In this document: piece after piece, positions 1-10,026 of the stretch
Position numbering within the stretch: position 1 is the first letter of the stretch
How the letters are laid out: each line of letters opens with the position of its first letter
Assembly (NCBI GenBank): GCA_037013685.1
Contig: CM072908.1
Coordinates: 4,043,001-4,107,000 of the forward strand
Reading direction: 5' to 3'
Length of the DNA: 64,000 nucleotides
Source: Acridotheres tristis
Lineage: Eukaryota; Chordata; Aves; Passeriformes; Sturnidae
Program-made: the position numbers and the translations under genes
Notes under the pieces: model-generated
Seen by the model: only the letters and a program-made list of their open reading frames with translations
Database searches by the model: none
What the model was told of the DNA's origin: nothing

Positions 1-245
1 TCCCTTCTACGGCAGCCCAGCCCATCAAGAGCTGAGCACACCAGTTCCCTTCTCTTGTCCATGATAGCCCGCTCAAGGTTGTTCCCTGTCTCTGAACCAA
101 AATGTGATCCAGGGAGGCACCACAGCCAAAGGCTTCCTGTAGCTGTACCAGGAATCCATGTTCTACTCCCCCGCTGGTCCTCTCCTTGCTCTGAAACCAC
201 TCTTTGAGGGCAGCTGGAAGCTGACCCCATTCTCCTGTCTTGCAG

Positions 246-2209
246 TGCTCCTCCTGCTCACAGCAGTTCATGCAGAAGAAGGACCTGCAGAGCCACATGA
301 TAAAGCTGCATGGTGCACCCAAGCCCCACGCGGTAGGGACCAGGGCTTTTGGGGAGGCTGTGGTTCTGAGTGTGGACTTGGCTTAAGGAATGGCACAATA
401 TTATACTGGGCTCTGTCAGTGAGGGGGTAGGGCACACAGCTACTGGAAATGGGCTCTTTTGGGTACAGGAGCAGCCCACAGACCCGAGCACTGACCAGCA
501 CTTATCTCTGTTGGGTGTCTGAGCTGGGAGTGCTGCATTGGCTTCTGCAGGGAGGTCCCTGGAGCAGCTGGGGAAAGGCTGGGTATGAGTGGGTCGGGGT
601 GGGTCTGTCCCAACCCTAACACCTCTCCTGTGGCTTTGCAGTGCTCAACCTGCTCCAAGTGCTTTCTGTCCCGGACAGAGCTGCGCCTTCACGAGGCCTT
701 CAAGCACCGCGGAGAGAAGCTGTTTGTGTGTGAGGAGTGTGGGCACAGGGCCTCGAGCCGCAATGGCCTCCAGATGCACATCAAGGCTAAGCACAGGTAC
801 AGTGTCACCCGTGTCCTCTCTTCTGTCACCCTGGCTCTCCTGGCTGCAGTCTCTGCCCCACAGGCCTGGGGGTTGGCTGAAAGTCACCCTCTTCCCAGAG
901 TGCCTGGCTGAGACCCAAGGGGCCGAAGCTGGCGGAGGCAGAGGTGACGATGACATTTCCCTGCCTGCAGGAATGAGCGGCCGTACGTGTGTGAGTTCTG
1001 CCACCACGCCTTCACACAGAAAGCCAACCTCAACATGCACCTGCGCACACACACTGGCGAGAAGCCCTTCCAGTGCCACCTCTGTGGCAAGACCTTCCGG
1101 ACACAAGGTACCCCTGGCTATGGCTAGGGCAGGTCATGCCAAGTGCTGTGCTCCAGGCTCCAGCATCCATGACCTCCAGAAAGGAGCTTCCCCAGGAGCA
1201 AAGCCATGCTCTTGAATGCAGGCTGATACCAAGAAAAGCATGTTTCTATCACCTGCATTGCTCTCATGGCACAGAAGCGAAATGAGCTGGTGTTGCTCAT
1301 TACCCTTAGCTGGAGCAGGCAGCTACTGCTTGTGCTGCTCTTGCCTTCCTGGGCAGCCTGGGCCAGCCTGACAGCCCCTGGGATGCGGTGCGTGGGCTGT
1401 GCTTCTAACTGACCACTCTCCCTGTCTCCCCCTGTTAACGGCAGCGAGTCTGGACAAGCACAACCGGACGCACACCGGGGAGCGGCCGTTCAGCTGTGAG
1501 TTCTGCGAGCAGCGTTTCACGGAGAAGGGGCCGCTGCTGAGGCACGTTGCCAGCCGGCACCAGGAGGGGCGGCCCCACTTCTGCCACATCTGCGGGAAGA
1601 CATTCAAAGGTAACATGGGGGCTCCAGCTCTCACGGGGCTCTGCAGGAGCTGCCTCCTTCCCGTGGGTGGGCTGGCATTGCTGTGAGCCTGTATGACATA
1701 GAGCTGCTGCCAACAGGCTCTCGTTTTCCTTCCCAGCGGTAGAACAGCTGCGTGTTCATGTTCGCCGGCACAAGGGAGTGAGAAAGTTTGAATGCATCGA
1801 GTGTGGCTACAAATTCACACGGCAGGTGAGGCCTTCCCCGGCTCCAGGGCCCCTGTGCTGCACTGAGGAGCCAGCCCTCACTGGGTCTCTCCACATTCCC
1901 CTTCTTTTGCAGGCTCACTTGAGGCGCCACATGGAGATCCACGACAGAGTGGAGAACTATAACCCTCGACAGCGGAAGCTGCGGAACCTCATCATCGAGG
2001 ATGAGAAGGATGTGATGGTGGTGCTGCAGCCGCCGCCAGAGCTGGAGGTGGGCTCAGCCGAGGTGATCGTGGAGTCGCTTGCAGGTGGGCCACTGCCCGA
2101 AGAGGTCCCTGCACAGAAACTCTGCTCAAACGAGAACTTCTCCCCTGCGGACGTGATTGAGCAGTCACTGATTATAACCACAACGATTCCTGAAGACTGT
2201 GAGACGTAG
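246..2209 (+). CDS. ZBTB48: ZBTB48 (TZAP/HKR3), 3' part: last eight C2H2 zinc fingers and C-terminus
   Basis: Six coding exons are joined by AG/GT splice sites: 246-332, 642-796, 971-1107, 1445-1609, 1737-1825 and 1913-2209 (TAG at 2207-2209). They give 309 residues. Eight C2H2 fingers begin at fragment residues 1, 30, 59, 88, 116, 144, 173 and 201. A basic arm ([16 protein letters not shown]) and an acidic/hydrophobic tail ending PEDCET follow the last finger. Finger order, the arm and the tail match human ZBTB48, which has 11 fingers, so the BTB domain and the first three fingers lie upstream of the window. In the family, the last fingers plus the arm bind telomeric TTAGGG repeats and limit telomere length; the protein also acts as a transcription factor. 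Exon phases agree at every junction. The frame is intact, with no sign of decay. The next gene, KLHL21, is tail-to-tail with it. Confidence 0.96.
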
Positions 2210-2530
2210 TGTTGCCACCCATCCCCTTACACTGCAGCAGAGTAAAGCATTAAGCTGAGCCACTTTCTGCCACACTTGTTCTTTTGAGCCCCCTCCCCTC
2301 CTTTTCTGCCAATCTCCCATTCCAGGCTGCAGGGAAAGGAAGTCCCCATGACATTGTGACTGAGTGTCAGATGAAGAAGTGTCTCAGAACAGTCACTCCA
2401 GTCAAGTGTCCATGAGCAGTGTGCAGTGGGATGGGACTGACCTCCCTGTGTCATTCTGTGATTCACTTTCTGACCCCGGAGGAGCTGGTGCTGCCCTCCC
2501 CTCTCCTCCAGCCCTCTCACCCTTCCTGTG

Positions 2531-2657
2531 ATTAAAGCTCACCTTCCCGCACAGAGAGCGGCTCTGCCCATTCCTTAACTCCTCTGTTTAACTTGTGCCT
2601 TATTTTACCTATGTTTTGTTGAGCTTTTGTCAGTTGCTCTTTCTTTCCCCCATTAAA
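2531..2657 (+). terminator. Candidate ZBTB48 polyadenylation signals
   Basis: Two ATTAAA hexamers (2531-2536 and 2652-2657) lie 320-450 bp after the ZBTB48 stop. A T/GT-rich stretch follows the first at about 2600-2635. No AATAAA is seen closer to the stop. Which one is used cannot be decided from sequence. Confidence 0.5.
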
Positions 2658-3014
2658 GGCAGAGCATGACCTGTGTCTGCTCAGCACTGGGATGACTGAG
2701 CTGTGAGTTCACTTGAAACATACTCCAGCAGCCACAAAGTGCCTGCACAGTGCTCAGATGTGGAGTTGTACTCTATCCCAAATAACCCAATCCAGGGTTG
2801 CTGGGAGAGTGAGAACCATGGCCTGAGTGGTGCCAGGGGGAGATCTCTGTACCCCCACACTCCGGAGTTGCAGCTGTGCTCTCTCCCCTTTCCCCCCTCT
2901 ACTTGCCAAGGAGGCAGAGAGGCTCCAGTTTAAGCATATGTGGAATGAGAAACTCCCAGTAAAATCTCACTCCAGGTCCCTTCGCCTCATAGAAAACAGA
3001 ATTGTGTAACAGAT

Positions 3015-4411
3015 TTTATTTAACTTGACTGCTGCAAGTAAATTTAAAAACAAACTATGAGAATAAAAATACATCTGCAAATGTAAAATGCCTTTGTTTC
3101 AAAGGATGGAGTTCAACTGTACTTGAGGATTCAACACAATGAATTCTACAAAAAATAAATACAGATCTGTAGCTGCTCAGCAGGTGGGACTGGGGGTCCA
3201 GCAGCGAGCACAGCCGCGTGTGCCGGGGTGCGTTATTTATAGCTCAGCAGAAATGCCTCGGGCTGCAGCGCTGTCGGGAATTGGACATTGCTCCCAAAAA
3301 AGCAGCAGCTGCCCCGAATTGTGGGCCCCTGCGGCCCCCTGCTCTGTCCACGGGTGTGACACCAAGGGGCAGTCGGGCCCTGCACGTTCCCTGCTGGCAC
3401 GCGGTGATCTCAAGGCACTGTCAGTGTTCCAGGCTGGAGAACAGCCCGGCTTCCCCGTGGCTGAGGGGTGCAGCAGCGTCACACAGCATTGGGGCAAAAG
3501 ATGTTTCTGTAAAGCTGTGAAGACGCTGATGCTGTAGAAATGGGGCTGGGATGCTCCTCGACCAAGGGGCAAGCCTGGAGGAGAGACATCGAGTACACGG
3601 GGTTTCCATCTCTGAATTCAGTTTAAATGCAAGTTTTTCCTCTATTAGCTAAAATTTAAAGACCAAAAAAGAAAATGCATCCAGCTACACCTTAGCTTCT
3701 GCCACACTTCAGGGTTCTCCTGAAGGTGCAGCACTTGCTCTCAGGGAGTCATGCTGCAGGTTCAGCTGTTTGCTTCTTCCAGAAACGTTCCACAAGTAAA
3801 CTGCACACAGCTGCTCTTCAGCGAAGGTAGATAAACAGAGCCCATCTGGCCAGGGCACTTGGGCAAGTATAAAGGCAAATCTTACACAAGCCAAAATAAA
3901 CTGCAAACCTCAAATAAAAAGAAGAAAAAAATCCTAAAATAACTACCTTTCAATCCCAACACGTGCACAGGAAGCCTGTCTCCCTCTGAGGCACAGAATG
4001 CAGGGGGGTGTCCACACCACTGCCCTACCAGATAGACCCTCCCAAGACAGCAACTGAATGAAGGAGTTTGGTGGCAAACGAAGCATTACAGGGTGAAGGA
4101 GCTCCCAGTGAAAGGTGTCGGGTCACAAGCCGTAAGCAGCAGTGCTGTGGCACGGTTCACCACGAGCGCTTTCCCCAGGGATCGGCTCTTGGATCCCTGT
4201 GGGCAGCGCGGCGCCGTCTCCTGCCCCGAAGGGCCGAGGGAAGCAGTGGAAGCCTCGCTGCCTGCAGGCCCCACAGCATCACATTCAACAGCCAGAGTTC
4301 TCGCTCCCTCTGTGATCAGTATGGTTTTGTTTCCAAGCACTGGTTTGCCTCAGCCTTCTCTCAAAGCAGCCCGGGTTCCGGATGAGGGACTCTGCCAAGC
4401 CGCTTCCTGTG
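3015..4411 (-). other. KLHL21: KLHL21 3' untranslated region with polyA signal
   Basis: This stretch follows the KLHL21 stop on the minus strand. The + strand TTTATT at 3015-3020 reads AATAAA on the minus strand and is the last good hexamer before the ZBTB48 end, implying a 3'UTR of about 1.4 kb. No conserved reading frame was recognised inside it. The transcript ends of ZBTB48 and KLHL21 would then be only a few hundred bases apart. Confidence 0.55.
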
Positions 4412-7400
4412 CTAAGGCAGCTCATTGAGGTTCTGGTTGTGAAGGTTTTGGTTCTGCCTGCTCAAGCTGATGGTGTTGTCCAGTGTGATGCTGTCGTCCT
4501 CCTGTGTGGTTTCTGGCATGAACTGCCGGAATATGCTGACGCTACCGTGCCAGAAGATGGGCTCAGGGAGCTGGCCCACGATGCTCCATGTTCGTGTCTC
4601 AGGGTCATAGGCTTCCAGGACGTCTGAGAGTTCAAACGTGTTATCGTAGCCCCCCGAGACATAGAGCTTCCCACCGAGCACAGCCACGCTGCCCCCAACG
4701 TGAACCTGCAACATAACAATAAATGCACACCGTGATCAGGGGGTGTCTGCCTGATCCAGCAGCTGATCGAGGGGGTCGGTGGGCTGTGGGAGCTGTATTC
4801 CTGCCAGCTGCGGGCTGGGCTCTGAGCCAGAGCTGCCCACAGATCTCACACGCTGGGCTGCACACTCAGACATGCCACCACATCCAGGACTGTCTTCCCA
4901 GTGACTCCAACACACTTAAACCAGCTCCACATGCAAGGGGTTCTGATTCTAAAAAGCTCTTGGTTTTCCTAAGGTAAATGAAACTCAATTGTAACACTTC
5001 AGACATCCCAGAAGCAGGAAAATGACCTACCTGAAGCATGGCTGGGATTTTATCCCATTCATTCTTTGACGGATTGTAAACATCCACTTCAGCCGAGTCA
5101 TCTCTGGGGAAGAGAACACAAAATTACTCTTCTGCATTCTAGAAACACTGCTTGAGTTCTTCATCAAAGCCAAATTTAGATGGGCAGGGGGAGAGAAGAG
5201 CTGGGGAGGCAGCATAATCCCCCAAGGCTTCTCTTACCCACCCTGCTTGGCAGACAGGAGGGTGACAGTGACAGGTGAGGGACGTTTGTGACTCAGAGAC
5301 ATGCGCTGCTGACACAAGAATGCATGGAGGACAAGGTCAGGGCAGCTGGAGAGGAGCTGTCAGTCTTTTCAAGACAATCCTGGTACAGATGGGATCGAGA
5401 TGCTACAAGGCAGCTCCAGGCGGGGCCAACAGGCAGACCAGGGTCTCCTCTCCCAACTCTGGGTCAGCTCTGGGGCAACTGCAAAGAGCACCTGAACCTC
5501 ACTGCTGTGCTTTATTTAAAGTTATAAAACTAGTCCCAGCACGAGGGATCATCACTCAGAGCCTTTAGCCTGAGCTATAAAACCAATTTTCTACTTCTAC
5601 TTGCAACCTACTCCTCTGCCCTCCGAAGATTATCCCACAGCTCTACACGGAGCAGCAGCCCACGTGCAGCACGTGAAATGAGGGAGGAACACCTAACCCC
5701 GATCATCTCCTCACTGACTCTTGCAGATGCAAAGTGATCCAAAAATCCTCAAGTGTCAATCATCAGTATTTTAAAAAGGGTAAGAAAAAGGAAATTCTAT
5801 AGAAACAGGTTGTGACAAGGATCTGAGCAGCTGCAACACCCTGGCAAGATGGACTGAAACCAGCTGACCAGGACAGCCGCCAGCAAGACACTTGGCTGGA
5901 CCTGAAAGGATCAAATAAAAAGTCTTGGGCCAAAGTTGCTACTTCAGGCAAAGCCAAGAGGAGATTAAAAAAAGAGAAGTGCCTGGAGGCCATCACAGAA
6001 GTCTGTTTGCTCAGAGTCAACACAGGGAGATGAAATGCTCCAGCCCTAGCATGCCTTCCCGTTTATTTTTAATTAAGCGGATAACTGAAGTATTTGCGCC
6101 ACCAGGACAGCTTCAGATGGGTAATTAAGTCCCAATTTGGAAAGGTGCTTAAAAATAGTGACCAATCACTTCATCTTCAGTGCTCTTATCTCTGCTGAGA
6201 CGGAAGATGTCCTCTCCTGCATTAGAGTTTAACGTTTTCTTGGAGCTTATGTGCTTATTTATAGCAATGAGGGGGGCTGAATGAGGAGCTGAAGAAACCG
6301 AGAAGCCAATTTCCCAGCAGTGCTGCTGACTCCAGACGGATTTACACCTGCCTGCTCTCCAGTACTGGGATACACTCAGACATTTTTACACAAGTTTATG
6401 GGCAGCTCTTTGAGGCCCACCAACACAAGGAAAGAGGTGTTACAGCCCTCCTTGCACCATCAGGGGAAACACAGCCATGCTGTCCCAACCCAGTGCCCTC
6501 CCTCCAACACCTCCAAAATCCTTCCCAGGGAAGCTTCAGGCTCTCCTCATGGGGGCATGGGGAAGGAGGGAAGGGATTGTTCCCACTACTCACCGTATGA
6601 AGTACATGAGACCGTTGAGTGTGACGGTCTTTGGGGCGAAGGACCAGGGGGGCAGATGGCCGCAGTTGACAAGGGACCAGAGGTCACTGTCGGGATCATA
6701 GCACTGCATGACCATGGATTCTTTGCCAGCCAGGGAGCCGATGGCAAAGAGTTTCCCACGGCACGAGGTGGTGGAGCAGTTGTCCATGGGATACAGCATG
6801 GGCTGCAGAGCCTCCCAGCTGTCCAGTGTGTGGTCATAGCGCTCCGTGCTGTCAGAGGCAACCACGTAGAGCAGCCCGTCCAGGACTGTGGAGCTGTGGT
6901 ATTCCCTGGCTTTCAGCATGGGCGACACCTCCGTCCACTCATTCACACTGGAATTGTACCTCCAGACGCAGTCGTACAGCCTGGACCCGTCCGAGCCCCC
7001 TGTGGCACAGCATGACACACATCAGGAGCCTGGCTCCATAACGGGAAGGGTGATAAGGAGATGGCTAGGCTCGGTACACGTGCCACAAGGATATTAAAGG
7101 AAGTTTTGCACTGTTTCATTACCAACAAGTCAGGGAGGATTTCTCCCATGTCATTCCTAGACCATATCCAGCTGTGACTCAAAATGAGTCTTCCATGTTT
7201 CACTACCTCCATCCTCTAACACCCACTTCTCTCCCATTTTGCTGTCGCTGCCCAGAAGCTGCCAAGGCAGCGGTGGTATTGCTGGCAGCTTGGGAACCTC
7301 CCAGCCTTGCCTGCATCACACTGACACTGGCCAGAACAACCCCATATCCTCAGCAGCAGCCTTCACACAGCTCCCAGAAGGACTGACCTGCCTGTGAACA

Positions 7401-9238
7401 CTCCAGGAAGCTCCCATGGGACATAAGAGCTTCTGTAAAAACATGCTGTGTCCATGTGGTAGCCTGTCATTCTTACAATCCTGTCCTTAAAGCAGGGCCT
7501 TGTTTTCTGCTTATGACTAGAGAATACACAGTTTTCTGTTCACCTGCATTAAGACTTGCTCTTCAAAACTCTGCCAGTGTGTCCTGCACACCAAGGGCAG
7601 GCTGCTCCACAGCACTTGGTGTTCTGGGCCTCAGTTTGCTACAGCTGTCACAGAGATGTAGTTCAAATGAGACACTTACATGCAGCTTAACAACCAAATT
7701 TACATATCGGTGTCACCTTGACAGAAGTAATTGTAGCCCGAGCAAGGAGGCAGGATTTGTGCAGAGGAAGGTACTGTGACTCACAGGGGCTGCCAAAGGA
7801 ACTTGGGGCTTTCTGAGATGCCTCTGCCTCAAGCATGTGCCTAGCTTGTGATTCAGGGGGCTCTGAACCTGAACACCTTCTTCAAAGAGAGAAACTCAAA
7901 ACCTTCTTACATCACCCCTGTCCTCAGTGACGGTTAAAAAGTTCTAACTACAAGATCTGTCACTTCTGCCAGCATGCTCAACAGCATTAGTCATGACAAA
8001 ATAGCTCCTGGACTGAGACCAGCTGCTAAATCCAGCACCGACTCCAGGAGACTCCATGCCTGCTGGCAGGCTGCAGGCGCCCAAGCCAAGTCCCAGACTC
8101 TCTGCTACCCAGGAAAAGCCAAGTGTTGCTGCTACAATCTACATATTTTCAACAGAACCCTCCACCCTGGTGCTTCCCCTCATTCCCTGTATGCCTTACC
8201 AGTGACATAGATATCATTGCCCAGTGCAGCAACGCTGTAGCCTCCTCCCAGGTGCTCGGGGAACTCGGCCAGGTAGCGCCAGTGGCCAGTGCGTGGGTTG
8301 TAGCAGTCAACGGTGACAAGCTCATCGCAGTCACGGTCGCAGCCACCAACGAGGACAAGGATCTCAGCGAGGCCAGTGGAGGGCCGGGGCCGCATGCGGG
8401 CACAGGGCCCCCGGTCGTGGCGGTCAAGGCGGGCAGCCTGGAAGTCGCGGGCCTCACGGAGGAGGCGCAGGCAGGGAGGGCAGCGGGCCACCAGCGGCTC
8501 GCTCTCCACGTGGGCCAGCAGGTAGAAGCGGCGCACAAAGGGCAGGCGGACGTGGGCCAGGAGCTGCGGCAGCAGCGGGGCACGGGTGGCGGGGTCAGCG
8601 CGCACCCAGCGCAGCGCCAGCTGAAAGGCGGCCTCCTCCTTGGGGATGCAGAGCCCGTCGTCCCGCAGGTAGGAGAGCAGGCGAGGCAGCGGCAGCCGCT
8701 CCAGCTGGGCTCCCAGCTCACTCACATGCCTCAGGACAAAGCGGTGGGCGGCAGCTGCCAGCTCCGGGCAGGCGAAGGCCTCCGCGAAGTCCTGCATGTC
8801 CAGGGCGTTGGCGGGCTCCAGCTGCCGCGCCAGCCAGGCACCGCAGGCCTCCTTGACAGCGGGGAACTGCAGCAGGTCGGCGGCGCGCAGCAGGCGCTCG
8901 GCGATGTCGGGGCCCAGCCGCCCCACGCGGCCGGTGTAGGCGAAGTCGAGCAGCCGGCCCAGGCACTCGGGCTCGACGCCGTGCAGCCGCACACGCTCAG
9001 CCCGCGACTCGCGCAGGGCCCCGCCGAACATGGCGCGGAAGTATCCCGAGGCAGCGGCCAGAACGGCGCGGTGAGCCCCGAACTCTCGCCCGCCGGCCAC
9101 CACCGTCACGTCCAGCAGGCTCCGCTCGGCCCGCAGCGCGCTCAGACCCCGCAGCAGCGACACTGCGTGTGCCGGTTCTCCCGTCGCCGCCGCCGTGTTT
9201 GAGGCTGCCGCCGCCGTCCCGCCGGTGCCGGTCGCCAT
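4412..9238 (-). CDS. KLHL21: KLHL21, kelch-like BTB/BACK/Kelch adaptor of CUL3 ubiquitin ligase
   Basis: There are four coding exons on the minus strand: 9238-8200, 6999-6594, 5103-5031 and 4705-4412. They encode 603 residues; human is 597. The ATG at 9236-9238 has G at -3 and G at +4. It opens an Ala/Thr/Gly-rich leader (residues 1-20) before the BTB domain (about 25-128, with the [19 protein letters not shown] core), the BACK domain (about 138-240) and Kelch repeats (about 288-575, with GG pairs in VLVGGCD, VTGGSDG and YVSGGYDN). Phases agree at the three junctions (1, 2, 0). In mammals KLHL21 recruits substrates such as Aurora B to CUL3 and is needed for midzone localisation of the chromosomal passenger complex and for cytokinesis. 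The last 30 or so residues diverge completely from human. The gene sits head-to-head with PHF13 across a shared GC-rich promoter. Confidence 0.97.
5104..6593 (-). other. KLHL21 intron 2
   Basis: This 1.5 kb intron lies between coding exons 2 and 3. It contains two CACGTG E-boxes three bases apart (5661-5675). I see no RNA gene, coding exon or mobile element in it. Confidence 0.8.
7000..8199 (-). other. KLHL21 intron 1
   Basis: This 1.2 kb intron has a GTAAGG donor at 8199 and a CACAG acceptor ending at 7000. No further feature was recognised. Confidence 0.8.
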
Positions 9239-10026
9239 GCCGCCGTGCCTGCGGGGAGCGCACCTGGGTCACGCCCTGCGCGGAGCCGCTGGGACCGACC
9301 CGCGAGCGACTGCCGGGCGATAAAAGAAGGTGGAGATTAAGCAAGGAGGCGGCGGGTGGGCTCAGGGAGCCCGTCCCGGCTGGGATCCCCCGAGAGCGGC
9401 CGTTGCGTAACGCGGCGGCGCTAGCAGCGCGGTGCCGCTCGGGCCGGTCCCAGGGCCCCGCAGCTACCGCGCCCAGCCCCGCGCCCTTGGCCCCGGGCTG
9501 GCGCTCAGAAGGTGCCGCCCAATGGTTCCGAGGGAACACAAGACCGGCCCCGAGCACAGAGAGCGCTGAGCGAGCTCCGCTCTGAGTCCGGCTCGGGTAC
9601 CGCCGTTAGCGCGGGCGGAGGGTCCGGCTAGAGGTTGAGGTTCCGACTCACAGCAGACACTCCGGCGCCCTGCCCGTCCTACCACCGCCAGGCCCCGCAG
9701 CGAACCCAGGGCCGTTCCCTCCCGCCCGGCCCATAATCACCTGATAAGAACCACTCCCGGACTCCACTCACCGGTCCGCTCTCCGCCTTGCTTCGTGCTC
9801 CGCTTCCCGCTCCGTTCCCGGCCCCCGGCACCGCCCCCGCCCCTCCGCCGCTCCCAGCGCGCCCCGCGCCCAGCACTGCGCACGCCCGGACTACGGCTCC
9901 CGGCGGCCCCGCGCGGGCGGCCGCCCCTTCGCCGCCTCCCGCCGGCACCGAGCGGCTCACGGTGTCGGCACTGCCCGGCTGCCGCCGCCGCCGCCCCGGC
10001 CCCGCCCGCGTCACCCGTGCCGGGAC
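9239..10026. promoter_or_regulatory. Head-to-head KLHL21/PHF13 CpG-island promoter
   Basis: The two start codons, on opposite strands, are 788 bp apart, and the interval is strongly GC- and CpG-rich with no TATA box noticed. Recognisable motifs are a CCAAT box at 9519-9523, an NRF1-like site at 9877-9888 (11 of 12 consensus positions) and, immediately after it, ACTACGGCTCCC at 9890-9901, which matches the ZNF143-type core. This is the classic composition of a bidirectional housekeeping promoter. Transcription start sites were not determined. Confidence 0.75.

Noticed and set aside
2450..2470. ATTCTGTGATTC word like a CR1 LINE 3' tail
   Set aside because: Only one unit is present, with no adjacent CR1 body; it lies within the likely ZBTB48 3'UTR.
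8123..9202. 359-codon open frame antisense to KLHL21 exon 1
   Set aside because: It mirrors a GC-rich true exon, contains no recognisable domain, and its openness follows from the codon bias of the BTB/BACK sequence on the other strand.
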